This document shows positions 7,710 through 15,269 of a stretch of DNA of 22,987 bases, piece by piece; the first letter of the stretch is position 1; each line of letters opens with the position of its first letter. A program made the position numbers and the translations under genes. The DNA comes from JAIPEK01 sp041685935 (GTDB lineage Bacteria > Desulfobacterota > Desulfobacteria > Desulfobacterales > Desulfobacteraceae), in assembly GCA_041685935.1 (NCBI GenBank), contig JAWLES010000021.1:1-22987 (forward strand). Reading direction: 5' to 3'. Below the pieces are notes generated by a model. The model saw nothing but the letters and a program-made list of their open reading frames with translations. It did not search any database and was not told the DNA's origin.

Positions 7710-9056
7710 ATGTCGAAAAAACTGTTTGGTACGGATGGAATCAGAGGAACTGCAAACAGGTATCCCATGACCTGTGAAGTTGCGCTGAAAACTGGAAGGG
7801 CTGTTGCAAGACTGGTCCTGGAAAAAGGATTTGACTCGGCCGTAATCGGCAAGGATACCAGGAAATCGTGCGATATGCTTGAGGCGGCACTTGCTGCCGG
7901 GATCACGTCCGAAGGTGTTGATGTCTGGTCCGCAGGTGTCATACCTACACCTGCAGTGGCACGGCTTGCCGTACTTATGGAAAACACAGGCGCCGGCATC
8001 ATGATATCGGCATCCCACAATCCATACCATGACAATGGAATAAAAATTTTTGACGGATCCGGAAACAAGCTGTCCGGACATGACCAGGAAGCGATCGAAT
8101 CCTATATTCACAAGGATGAAATTTTCAAAGGCTCTGATACAGGAAGGGTGTTTGTGATGGATTCCGCAGTTGACAGATATGGAGAGTTTCTTCTTGAAAA
8201 CATTGATACGGATAAAATACAAAAGCCTTTCAAGCTGGTGGTGGACTGCGCTAACGGAGCCGCCTGCAGAACTGCAAAATCCGTTTTCATCAAACCCTTG
8301 TTTGATGCCAGGTTTATCTTTGATGCTCCTGACGGCATGAATATCAATGAAAACTGCGGGTCCCAGCATACGCAAACTCTTTCGCGGAAAGTCACTGAAA
8401 CAGGAGCCGACATGGGGCTTGCGTTCGACGGGGATGCGGACCGGCTGATAGCGGTTGATGAAAAGGGCGGAGAGATTACAGGTGACAGAATTCTTGCAGT
8501 GTGTGCGGAGTACATGAAAAAAAAGGGAACTTTGAACAACAATGTGGTGGTGAGTACTGTGATGAGCAACATCGGGCTTTCAAAGTTCCTCAAAAGCAGG
8601 GAAATCAGCCATGAAATCACCGGGGTCGGGGATATCCGGGTCAAACAGCGCATGACTGAAACCAGGGCCTCCATCGGAGGAGAGGATTCGGGCCACATGA
8701 TATTTTCCAGCTGCCATACAACGGGTGACGGATTGCTCACTGCTCTGAAACTTATTGAAATTGTTTCAGATACCCGGGTTCCGCTCTCCGAACTTGCCGG
8801 CCGGATGAAGGTCTACCCCCAGATTCTCATGAATGTACAAGTGGACAGTTCAAGGCCTGATTTTATGAAAATACAGCCGGTGGCAGATGAAATACAGCAG
8901 GTTGAAAACGAACTTGACGGCAACGGAAGGGTTCTGATCAGATATTCCGGAACTCAGCCCCTGCTGAGGGTAATGGTTGAGGGGCCGGATCATGAAAAAG
9001 TAAGGGAATATTGTGAGAGGATCTGTGATAAAATCCGGGAGAGTATACCGGCATAA
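7710..9056 (+). CDS. glmM: Phosphoglucosamine mutase
   Basis: A 448-aa enzyme of the alpha-D-phosphohexomutase family that converts glucosamine 6-phosphate to glucosamine 1-phosphate for UDP-GlcNAc, peptidoglycan and LPS. Visible motifs are the N-terminal KLFGTDGIRG, the phosphoserine loop MISASHNP with catalytic Ser102, the Mg-binding DGDADR (240-245), the sugar-binding loop GGEDSGHMIF, and the phosphate-binding RYSGTQP (411-417). Ser102 and the GTDGIRGTAN start favour GlmM over phosphomannomutase. It starts 9 bases after the GlmU-like gene, with TTGGA as a modest Shine-Dalgarno, so the two are surely co-transcribed. A hairpin follows the stop codon. Confidence 0.95.
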   Translation: MSKKLFGTDGIRGTANRYPMTCEVALKTGRAVARLVLEKGFDSAVIGKDTRKSCDMLEAALAAGITSEGVDVWSAGVIPTPAVARLAVLMENTGAGIMISASHNPYHDNGIKIFDGSGNKLSGHDQEAIESYIHKDEIFKGSDTGRVFVMDSAVDRYGEFLLENIDTDKIQKPFKLVVDCANGAACRTAKSVFIKPLFDARFIFDAPDGMNINENCGSQHTQTLSRKVTETGADMGLAFDGDADRLIAVDEKGGEITGDRILAVCAEYMKKKGTLNNNVVVSTVMSNIGLSKFLKSREISHEITGVGDIRVKQRMTETRASIGGEDSGHMIFSSCHTTGDGLLTALKLIEIVSDTRVPLSELAGRMKVYPQILMNVQVDSSRPDFMKIQPVADEIQQVENELDGNGRVLIRYSGTQPLLRVMVEGPDHEKVREYCERICDKIRESIPA

Positions 9057-9071
9057 TTGGAGAGGAGATGA

Positions 9072-9101
9072 CCGCCGGGGCGCAAAAAAACGTCCCGGCG
9101 G
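9072..9101. terminator. GC-rich hairpin after glmM
   Basis: An 11-base stem with one G:U pair (9072-9082 with 9091-9101) encloses a loop of C plus seven A. It lies between the convergent ends of glmM and the BI-1-family gene. There is no T-tract after it on either strand. It is probably a shared terminator or a 3'-end stabiliser. Confidence 0.6.
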
Positions 9102-9113
9102 CGGTATCGGGAA

Positions 9114-9821
9114 CTAATCCCTTGCCACGCCCATTATATGGAGCAGCATGATAAAAAGGTTTATGAAATCGAGATAAAGGGACAGCGCACCCATAATGGA
9201 GCCTTTCCGTATCATGGCGCCGGTTGCGTCCGCAGGCTGGTTCATGGCCATCTCTTTTAGCTTCTGGGTATCATACGCGGTAAGTCCCACAAACACGATC
9301 ACGCCGATATAAGAGATCAGCATGGTCATCATGTTGCTCTGGATGAACATGTTGACCACCGAGGCGATGATGATTCCTATCAGGCCCATGAACGCGAAAC
9401 TTCCAACGGATGTCAGGTCCCGTTTTGTAACCATCCCGTAAACACTGAAGGCACCGAATGTCATGGCGCACACAAAGAATGTCGAAACGATGGATGCACT
9501 GGTATAAACAATAAAAATGGATGAGAGCACCGCACCGTTCAAGACCGCATAAACCACGAACATGGTGGTTGCGGTGGATGCCTTCAGTTTCTGCACCCTT
9601 GATGCGAGTGTGAATACAAGCACAAGCTCACCGATTATCATACCGAACAGGATTACCGGATTGCCGTATATCACCTGATACAAAGCCGGGGTACTGGCAA
9701 CGAAAAAGGCTGTAACCGCGGTCAGGAGAAGTCCGATGGCCATCCAGTTGTAAACACTTCTCAAAAAAGAGTTCACTTTTACAAGTGAGCCGGCTTTTTG
9801 AAAAGCAGATTGATATTCCAT
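9114..9821 (-). CDS. BAX inhibitor-1/YccA family membrane protein
   Basis: A 235-aa integral membrane protein with seven hydrophobic segments, of the BI-1/TMBIM family (YccA, YbhL, YetJ). Characterised members are pH-sensitive Ca2+ leak channels (YetJ) or inhibitors of FtsH (YccA). The family signature GLTAYDTQKLK (179-189) and the last helix LYLDFINLFIMLL are clear. They supply two conserved Asp residues (D184, D218) that probably correspond to the gating aspartate pair of YetJ. I chose the ATG at 9821 because GGAGG lies about 10 bases before it. An in-frame extension to 9905 has no such site and no family similarity. The gene is transcribed alone. Confidence 0.92.
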   Translation of the reverse strand: MEYQSAFQKAGSLVKVNSFLRSVYNWMAIGLLLTAVTAFFVASTPALYQVIYGNPVILFGMIIGELVLVFTLASRVQKLKASTATTMFVVYAVLNGAVLSSIFIVYTSASIVSTFFVCAMTFGAFSVYGMVTKRDLTSVGSFAFMGLIGIIIASVVNMFIQSNMMTMLISYIGVIVFVGLTAYDTQKLKEMAMNQPADATGAMIRKGSIMGALSLYLDFINLFIMLLHIMGVARD

Positions 9822-9863
9822 AATTTCTTTTCCTCCGTAAATTGTTGTTGTTATTTTTTTCAA

Positions 9864-9891
9864 AATATAACACAGAATAGAGTTATTGCAA
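9864..9891 (-). promoter_or_regulatory. Candidate promoter for the BI-1-family gene
   Basis: On the minus strand, TTGCAA (9891-9886) and TATATT (9869-9864) are 16 bases apart. The predicted start near 9857 leaves a ~36-base leader that includes the GGAGG site. Confidence 0.42.
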
Positions 9892-9954
9892 TAAAGAAAC
9901 ACCACTGCAGGTGTAAAAACCGGCGAACATTTCCGGATAAAGCCTAAAGTTTAC

Positions 9955-9968
9955 ATAATATATATTAT
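9955..9968. promoter_or_regulatory. Perfect 14-base AT palindrome in the BI-1/xseA divergent region
   Basis: ATAATATATATTAT reads the same on both strands. It lies upstream of the xseA operon and could be an operator or simply -10-like AT-rich DNA. Between it and xseA there is an AAGGAGG (9977-9983) not followed by an obvious real gene. Confidence 0.25.
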
Positions 9969-10101
9969 CGGACGTTAAGGAGGCATTAAAATTGAATTGC
10001 AAACCCGGTAAAAATTGTATTGTCAACCCGCTGCATCTGTTTTATAAAGAAAAGATTTGTATTGGTTTTATTTACGGACAACGGGAAAGCTCTTTTCTTT
10101 T

Positions 10102-11442
10102 ATGCATAAAGAAAGCATGTCAGGTGGTCTGTACACGGTCTCGGGATTTACACGGAAGATCAAGGATCTTCTGGAAGAAAAATTTCCGTTTGTATGGATT
10201 ACCGGTGAAATATCAAACTGTTTCAACTCTTCTGCAGGCCACTGCTATTTTTCCCTGAAGGATGACAACGCGCTTATCAAGTGCGTGATGTTCAAAACCC
10301 AGAAAAGAAACCTTGAATTCAGCCTTGAAAACGGCATGGAGGTAACCGCCATGGCCCGTTTGACACTGTATGAACCAAGGGGTGACTATCAGCTTGTATT
10401 CGAACATGTGCAGCCCAAAGGCGCAGGCGCTCTCCAGGCCGCATTCGAACAGCTCAAAAAAAAGCTGTCAGCCGAAGGACTGTTTGACAAACAATACAAA
10501 AAAAAACTCCCGAAACTTCCAGGGAAAGTCTGTATTGTTACCTCTGCCAAAGGTGCTGCGGTCAGGGATATCATCAACGTGGCCAACAGAAGGCTTCTTG
10601 CCTGCCCCCTGGAAATCATACCGGTCAATGTGCAGGGAGAAGGGGCTGACAGCCAGATCGTAAGGGCCCTGCATGCGGCCAATCACCTCTCATCCCCTCT
10701 TCCGGACATAATCATCCTTGCCAGAGGGGGCGGCTCCATGGAAGACCTGTCTGCTTTCAACTCCGAGAACACCGCAAGAGCCGTATTTGATTCCAAAATT
10801 CCGGTGGTCACCGGGATCGGCCATGAAACAGACTTCACCATTTCCGATTTTGTTGCGGATCTCAGGGCTCCAACCCCTTCTGCTGCAGCGGAACTTGCCC
10901 TTCCCGACAAGACCGTGTTTCAGAACAGAATTCATGATCACAGGAATCTGCTGGTTCAGTATGCCCGGAACTATACAAAAAACCGGAGAAGCCTGGTAAA
11001 TGACCTGACCTCCCGTTTGAAAAGCCCGAAAAGAAGAGCCGGGGAGTTGAAAATGCGGATAATCGATTACCAGGACAGACTGGAAACCGCATTGAAAAAC
11101 GTGCTTCACCTGAACCGAAGGAGTGCGGATTATCTTTCCGGCCGACTTCTGGCATGTAATCCGGAAAAAATGATTACATACCGCAAGCAGAGCGTGACAG
11201 GTCTTGAGTCAAGACTGAAAACAGGTATTGCCAGGGAGCTTGCGGACCGGCGGGCCGCACTTAAAACGCTTCATGCGGGCCTGGAGTCGCTGAATCCCAT
11301 GGCTGTGCTCCAAAGGGGATACAGCATTACCCGGAGATACCCTGACAAGCGGATTGTATTTGACGGACAGACTGTTGAAAATGGAGAAAAAATCGAAACC
11401 ATCCTGGCAAAGGGCGGTTTTATCAGCAAGGTGGAAAAATGA
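10102..11442 (+). CDS. xseA: Exodeoxyribonuclease VII large subunit
   Basis: About 446 aa. XseA with several XseB subunits degrades single-stranded DNA from both ends in the cytoplasm. The N-terminal OB-fold is typical (GGLYTVSGFTRKIKDLLE, then FVWITGEISN). It is followed by the catalytic domain with KVCIVTSAKGAAVRDI, ILARGGGSMEDLSAFN, VVTGIGHETDFT and DLRAPTPSAAAE. A long helical region and the C-terminal LQRGYSI block end it. The start is uncertain: ATGs at 10102 and 10117 both fit the family, and a TTG at 10057 would add 15 residues. None has a strong Shine-Dalgarno. It is the first gene of a six-gene operon and overlaps xseB by 4 bases (ATGA). Confidence 0.93.
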   Translation: MHKESMSGGLYTVSGFTRKIKDLLEEKFPFVWITGEISNCFNSSAGHCYFSLKDDNALIKCVMFKTQKRNLEFSLENGMEVTAMARLTLYEPRGDYQLVFEHVQPKGAGALQAAFEQLKKKLSAEGLFDKQYKKKLPKLPGKVCIVTSAKGAAVRDIINVANRRLLACPLEIIPVNVQGEGADSQIVRALHAANHLSSPLPDIIILARGGGSMEDLSAFNSENTARAVFDSKIPVVTGIGHETDFTISDFVADLRAPTPSAAAELALPDKTVFQNRIHDHRNLLVQYARNYTKNRRSLVNDLTSRLKSPKRRAGELKMRIIDYQDRLETALKNVLHLNRRSADYLSGRLLACNPEKMITYRKQSVTGLESRLKTGIARELADRRAALKTLHAGLESLNPMAVLQRGYSITRRYPDKRIVFDGQTVENGEKIETILAKGGFISKVEK

Positions 11443-11672
11443 ACATGAACAAAGATGTATCCTTTGAAAAGGCTATGGAAAAGCTCGAAGAGATCGTGAA
11501 GAAACTGGAATCAGGCGATCTTGAGCTCGAGGAGGCCCTGGAGGCTTTTGAACAGGGCATGAAGTATTCCAAGTACTGTCTTGATGTACTGGACAGAACG
11601 GAAAAGAAGATCACCCTGCTGATGCAGGATGAAAACGGCAACACCACTGAAGAGCCTTTTGAAGATGAATGA
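11439..11672 (+). CDS. xseB: Exodeoxyribonuclease VII small subunit
   Basis: A 77-aa acidic helical protein with the family block FEKAMEKLEEIVKKLESGD followed by LELEEALEAFEQGMKY. It is the partner of XseA. Its ATG overlaps the xseA stop as ATGA, so translation is coupled. A second ATG at 11445 is also possible. The gene end overlaps the next gene (prenyl synthase) by 8 bases. Length and order (xseA-xseB-ispA-dxs) match a known bacterial arrangement. Confidence 0.93.
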   Translation: MNMNKDVSFEKAMEKLEEIVKKLESGDLELEEALEAFEQGMKYSKYCLDVLDRTEKKITLLMQDENGNTTEEPFEDE

Positions 11673-12579
11673 AAAACGGTTCGATCTTTCGGAATATCTT
11701 GATGAACGGCGGCGCTTTGTGGACAGGCATCTTGATGCCGCCCTATCCTGCCTTGACGGTGACAGAGAGCTTGTCAGGGCAATGAAATACTCTGTGAGTG
11801 CAGGCGGAAAAAGACTAAGACCCATTCTTTGCACGGCTGCTGCCGAATGTTTGACAGGGAGCGTAAAAAAGGCGGTTGCCCCCTCGGTGGCAATCGAACT
11901 GATCCATACCTACTCTTTGATCCATGATGACCTTCCTGCCATGGACAATGATGACCTTCGCAGGGGCAAACCAACCTGCCATAAAGAGTTTTCCGAAGCC
12001 ACCGCCATTCTGGCAGGTGATGCCCTGCTGGCACATGCCTTTCAGGTTCTTTCCAACCCGGAGCGGATTTTTGACAAAGATCATTATCCGGAAAATCCCG
12101 TCAGAATAATATCCTTGATATCCAGGGCTGCAGGGCCGGAAGGGATGGTTTGCGGGCAGATGATGGACATGAACGCACCTGAAAACACCTGCGGAAAAGA
12201 CCTTGATTATCTTGAAACCATGCACTCCATGAAAACCGGTAGAATGATCGTCGCAAGCGTTGAAACAGGTTCACTGGCAGCCGGAGGAGATGATCGGGAG
12301 ATCAGGCAGCTCTGCAGGTATGCGGAGAATATCGGTACTGCATTCCAGATCACGGATGATATCCTTAATGTAAAAGGAGATCCCGAGGTTATGGGGAAAG
12401 CTGCAGGCTCTGATGCAGCAGGCGGTAAAATGACCTTCCCTTCCATTTTAGGGATTGAGGGTTCAGAAAAATACGCATCCGATCTTGTATCCGGGGCGGT
12501 TGATGCGGTGAGTCAGTTCGGGGACCGCGCAGAAGCGCTCAGGGCGATTGCAACTTACATTATAAAAAGGGATCGTTGA
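11665..12579 (+). CDS. ispA: Polyprenyl (farnesyl/geranylgeranyl) diphosphate synthase
   Basis: A 304-aa trans-prenyltransferase that condenses IPP with DMAPP or GPP to make FPP or GGPP. The family regions are SAGGKRLRP (45-53), the first Asp-rich motif DDLPAMDNDD (88-97), GDALLAHAF (118-126), the Lys-Thr pair MKTGRMI (189-195), FQITDDILN (227-235) and GKMTFPS (254-260). The second Asp-rich motif reads DDILN, not DDILD. I chose the ATG at 11665, which overlaps xseB by 8 bases, over an in-frame ATG at 11629 that would overlap more and adds an unrelated 12 residues. It lies 6 bases before dxs, the source of its C5 substrates. Chain length (C15 or C20) cannot be decided with certainty. Confidence 0.93.
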   Translation: MNEKRFDLSEYLDERRRFVDRHLDAALSCLDGDRELVRAMKYSVSAGGKRLRPILCTAAAECLTGSVKKAVAPSVAIELIHTYSLIHDDLPAMDNDDLRRGKPTCHKEFSEATAILAGDALLAHAFQVLSNPERIFDKDHYPENPVRIISLISRAAGPEGMVCGQMMDMNAPENTCGKDLDYLETMHSMKTGRMIVASVETGSLAAGGDDREIRQLCRYAENIGTAFQITDDILNVKGDPEVMGKAAGSDAAGGKMTFPSILGIEGSEKYASDLVSGAVDAVSQFGDRAEALRAIATYIIKRDR

Positions 12580-12585
12580 TTTTAA

Positions 12586-14472
12586 ATGAACCTGCTTGAA
12601 CAGATCAATACGGATACCGATTTAAAGACTCTTTCCACACAGGAACTGGAAACGCTCGCCTCCCAGATCCGTCAGAGGATAATAGAGGTGGTCTCCAGAA
12701 CAGGCGGTCATCTGGCCTCAAGCCTGGGAGCTGTTGAACTCACACTTGCCATCCACCAGGTCTTCGACCTTCCCGCAGACACCCTGATATGGGATGTGGG
12801 GCATCAGACCTATGCACATAAACTGCTCACAGGCAGAAACAAGGATTTTGATTCACTCCGCTCGTACAAGGGAATTTCCGGGTTTACCAGGATGAGTGAA
12901 AGCCGGTATGACGGATTTACGGTCGGCCACAGCGGAACCTCCATTTCAGCCGGGCTCGGCATTTCCTGTGGAAAACACCTTAAACAGGACCGTTCCAAGG
13001 TAATCTCAGTTATAGGAGACGGCTCCATGACATCCGGCCTTGCCTATGAAGGACTTAATCAGGCAGGGGATACCAAACGGGACCTGATCGTGATCCTCAA
13101 TGACAACGATATGTCGATTTCTCCGAATGTCGGGGCTTTATCCTCTTTTTTGAGCAGGACTTTCTCAGCCACGTATCTGCAAAACCTGAAAAAGGAATTT
13201 GGAGATTTCCTCAAATCATTGCCGAAAATCGGGGATGATATATACAAGTTCGCCAAAAAAAGCGAAGACTCCTTTAAAACCTTTGTAACGCCGGGAATGC
13301 TTTTTGAAGCCTTCAACTTTGATTATTTCGGCCCCATAAACGGACACAACCTGACCCATTTAATCGATATCCTTGAAAATATCAAAAGCCACAATGAGCC
13401 CGTGCTTTTACATGTGACAACGGAAAAAGGTCATGGTTATCCACCTGCTGTAAAAAATCCCGTGTACTTTCACGGGGTGGGAGCCTTTGATATCGAAACC
13501 GGCAGAAAAAACGGTTCAAAGCATTCCGGAATCACTTACACCGACGCATTCGGTCAAACAATGATCAATCTTGCCCGGAAGAATGAAAAAATTGTGGCGG
13601 TAACTGCTGCAATGCCTGAAGGAACAGGCCTTTCCCGTTTTTCCGAGGAGTTTCCGGACCGTTTTTTTGACGTGGGGATCGCTGAACAGCATGCGGTCAC
13701 TTTTGCTGCAGGGCTTGCAACCCAGGGCCTGAAACCTGTTGTGGCCATATACTCCACCTTCATGCAGAGAGCCTATGACCAGATCATTCACGATGTGTGC
13801 ATAGAATCACACGGAGTGGTCTTCGCCATGGACAGGGGCGGCATCGTCGGGGAGGACGGCCCCACCCACCACGGCCTTTTTGATTACTCCTTTTTGAGAA
13901 ATATTCCCAATATGACCGTAATGGCCCCGAAGGATGAAAACGAACTTGCCGGGATGCTTGCAACAGCCTTTGATCACGATCACCCGATAGCACTGAGATA
14001 CCCCAGGGGTCTTGGCACGGGAGTTGAGATGGACCGGTCATCCGGCCCTGTCGAGATAGGAAAGGGAGAACTTGTTGCAGATGGCGGCGACATTGCTCTC
14101 ATTGCGATAGGAAGCTCTGTGATTGAAGCGGAAAAAGCCGCAAGCATTCTGGAAAACCATGGTATTTTTGCTGCAGTGATCAATGCCAGGTTTGCCGCGC
14201 CCCTTGATAAAGAATTGATTCTGGGTGCCGCCCGCAGAACCGGGGCCGTTATCACGGTCGAGGAACACATGGTGGACGGAGGATTCGGCAGTGCTGTGCT
14301 AGAGCTCTTTGCAGACAACAATGTAACCGGCTGCAGGGTCAAACGGATCGGAGTCAGGCAGAAATTTGTTGAACACGGAACACAGAAAATTCTCAGAACG
14401 GAATATGAACTGGATGCACAGGCTGTTGTTAATGCTGCATTGGAGATGATGAAAACTGAAAAAGAAAGATAA
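12586..14472 (+). CDS. dxs: 1-deoxy-D-xylulose-5-phosphate synthase
   Basis: A 628-aa thiamine-diphosphate enzyme that joins pyruvate and glyceraldehyde 3-phosphate, the first step of the methylerythritol phosphate route to isoprenoids. Visible features are His73 in GHQTYAHK, the ThDP/Mg motif GDGSMTSG (144-151) to NDNDMSIS (172-179), GHGYPPA (282-288), and the pyrimidine-domain Glu367 in GIAEQHAVTFAAGLA. The C-terminal transketolase domain ends with the usual EHMVDGGFGSAV block. The length is typical. It begins 6 bases after ispA with only a weak upstream AGGGA, which suggests coupled translation. Its last 17 bases overlap the proposed tlyA start. Confidence 0.97.
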   Translation: MNLLEQINTDTDLKTLSTQELETLASQIRQRIIEVVSRTGGHLASSLGAVELTLAIHQVFDLPADTLIWDVGHQTYAHKLLTGRNKDFDSLRSYKGISGFTRMSESRYDGFTVGHSGTSISAGLGISCGKHLKQDRSKVISVIGDGSMTSGLAYEGLNQAGDTKRDLIVILNDNDMSISPNVGALSSFLSRTFSATYLQNLKKEFGDFLKSLPKIGDDIYKFAKKSEDSFKTFVTPGMLFEAFNFDYFGPINGHNLTHLIDILENIKSHNEPVLLHVTTEKGHGYPPAVKNPVYFHGVGAFDIETGRKNGSKHSGITYTDAFGQTMINLARKNEKIVAVTAAMPEGTGLSRFSEEFPDRFFDVGIAEQHAVTFAAGLATQGLKPVVAIYSTFMQRAYDQIIHDVCIESHGVVFAMDRGGIVGEDGPTHHGLFDYSFLRNIPNMTVMAPKDENELAGMLATAFDHDHPIALRYPRGLGTGVEMDRSSGPVEIGKGELVADGGDIALIAIGSSVIEAEKAASILENHGIFAAVINARFAAPLDKELILGAARRTGAVITVEEHMVDGGFGSAVLELFADNNVTGCRVKRIGVRQKFVEHGTQKILRTEYELDAQAVVNAALEMMKTEKER

Positions 14473-15211
14473 AATCCGCCTGGATACCTTGATGGTTAAC
14501 AAAGGGGTTTCACCGTCCAGGGAGCGGGCCAAAAAGATGATCATGGCCGGAATAGTGCTCGTGGATAATGTGCGTATCGACAAGGCAGGCACATTGGTTG
14601 ATGCCCTTTCAAAGGTCACCCTCAAGGGAGAGGACATTCCGTATGTCAGCAGGGGCGGCCTGAAGCTTGAAAAAGCCCTGGATGCGGCTGGAGTTGATTT
14701 GATCGGCCTGACCGCCCTTGACATCGGCGCATCAACAGGCGGCTTCACTGACTGTCTGCTTCAGCACGGCGTATCAAAGGTATATTCGGTTGACGTCGGG
14801 TACGGCCAGTTTGACTGGAGACTGAGACAGGATGAGCGTGTTGTTGTAATGGAACGGACCAATATCCGGCACATGCCCTATGAGCGGGTGGGTGAAAAAG
14901 TGGATCTGGTTGTAATCGACACCTCTTTCATATCCTTGAAAATCGTCATTCCGGCTGCCGAAAAGTTTATGAAAAAAGGAACGGGTGTTTATGCCCTGAT
15001 AAAGCCCCAGTTTGAAGCAGGCAGGGATCGGGTGGAAAAAGGCGGGGTGGTAAAGGATGAAAACATTGTAAAAACTGTGATTGACGATATAAAGGTTTTT
15101 TGTCAAAAAAGGGGATATGATGCGGAATCGGTGATCCCCTCCCCTGTTCTGGGGCCAAAGGGAAACAGGGAGTACATAATATCCTTGAAATACATGTTAG
15201 AAAATGATTAA
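14456..15211 (+). CDS. tlyA: TlyA family rRNA 2'-O-methyltransferase / hemolysin A homologue
   Basis: About 251 aa: an N-terminal S4 RNA-binding domain (DKIRLDTLMVNKGVSPSRE, then AKKMIMAGIVLV) fused to a FtsJ-like SAM methyltransferase (ALDIGASTGGFTD at about 87-99, VVIDTSFISL, ALIKPQFEAGR). TlyA proteins methylate 16S and/or 23S rRNA riboses, and some are also called hemolysins. The S4 domain needs the KIRLD segment. That segment lies upstream of the first ATG (14492) and TTG (14489). No ATG, GTG or TTG exists between it and the in-frame TGA at 14450. CTG at 14456, 10 bases after GGAG (14442-14445), is the only good start and overlaps dxs by 17 bases. The rRNA target is inferred. Confidence 0.9.
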   Translation: MKKKDKIRLDTLMVNKGVSPSRERAKKMIMAGIVLVDNVRIDKAGTLVDALSKVTLKGEDIPYVSRGGLKLEKALDAAGVDLIGLTALDIGASTGGFTDCLLQHGVSKVYSVDVGYGQFDWRLRQDERVVVMERTNIRHMPYERVGEKVDLVVIDTSFISLKIVIPAAEKFMKKGTGVYALIKPQFEAGRDRVEKGGVVKDENIVKTVIDDIKVFCQKRGYDAESVIPSPVLGPKGNREYIISLKYMLEND

Positions 15212-15269
15212 AGTTTTGGATTCGACAATGTGAATGTGATTGGAACAATTAACTGTAAAAGGAGCTTCA

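Noticed and set aside
9822..9905. N-terminal extension of the BI-1-family protein
   Set aside because: GGAGG precedes the ATG at 9821; the extra residues would cover the candidate promoter.
9992..10258. 88-codon frame with TTG start after AAGGAGG
   Set aside because: Overlaps the xseA coding start for ~150 bases and has no family-like sequence; kept only as a finding, not as a gene.
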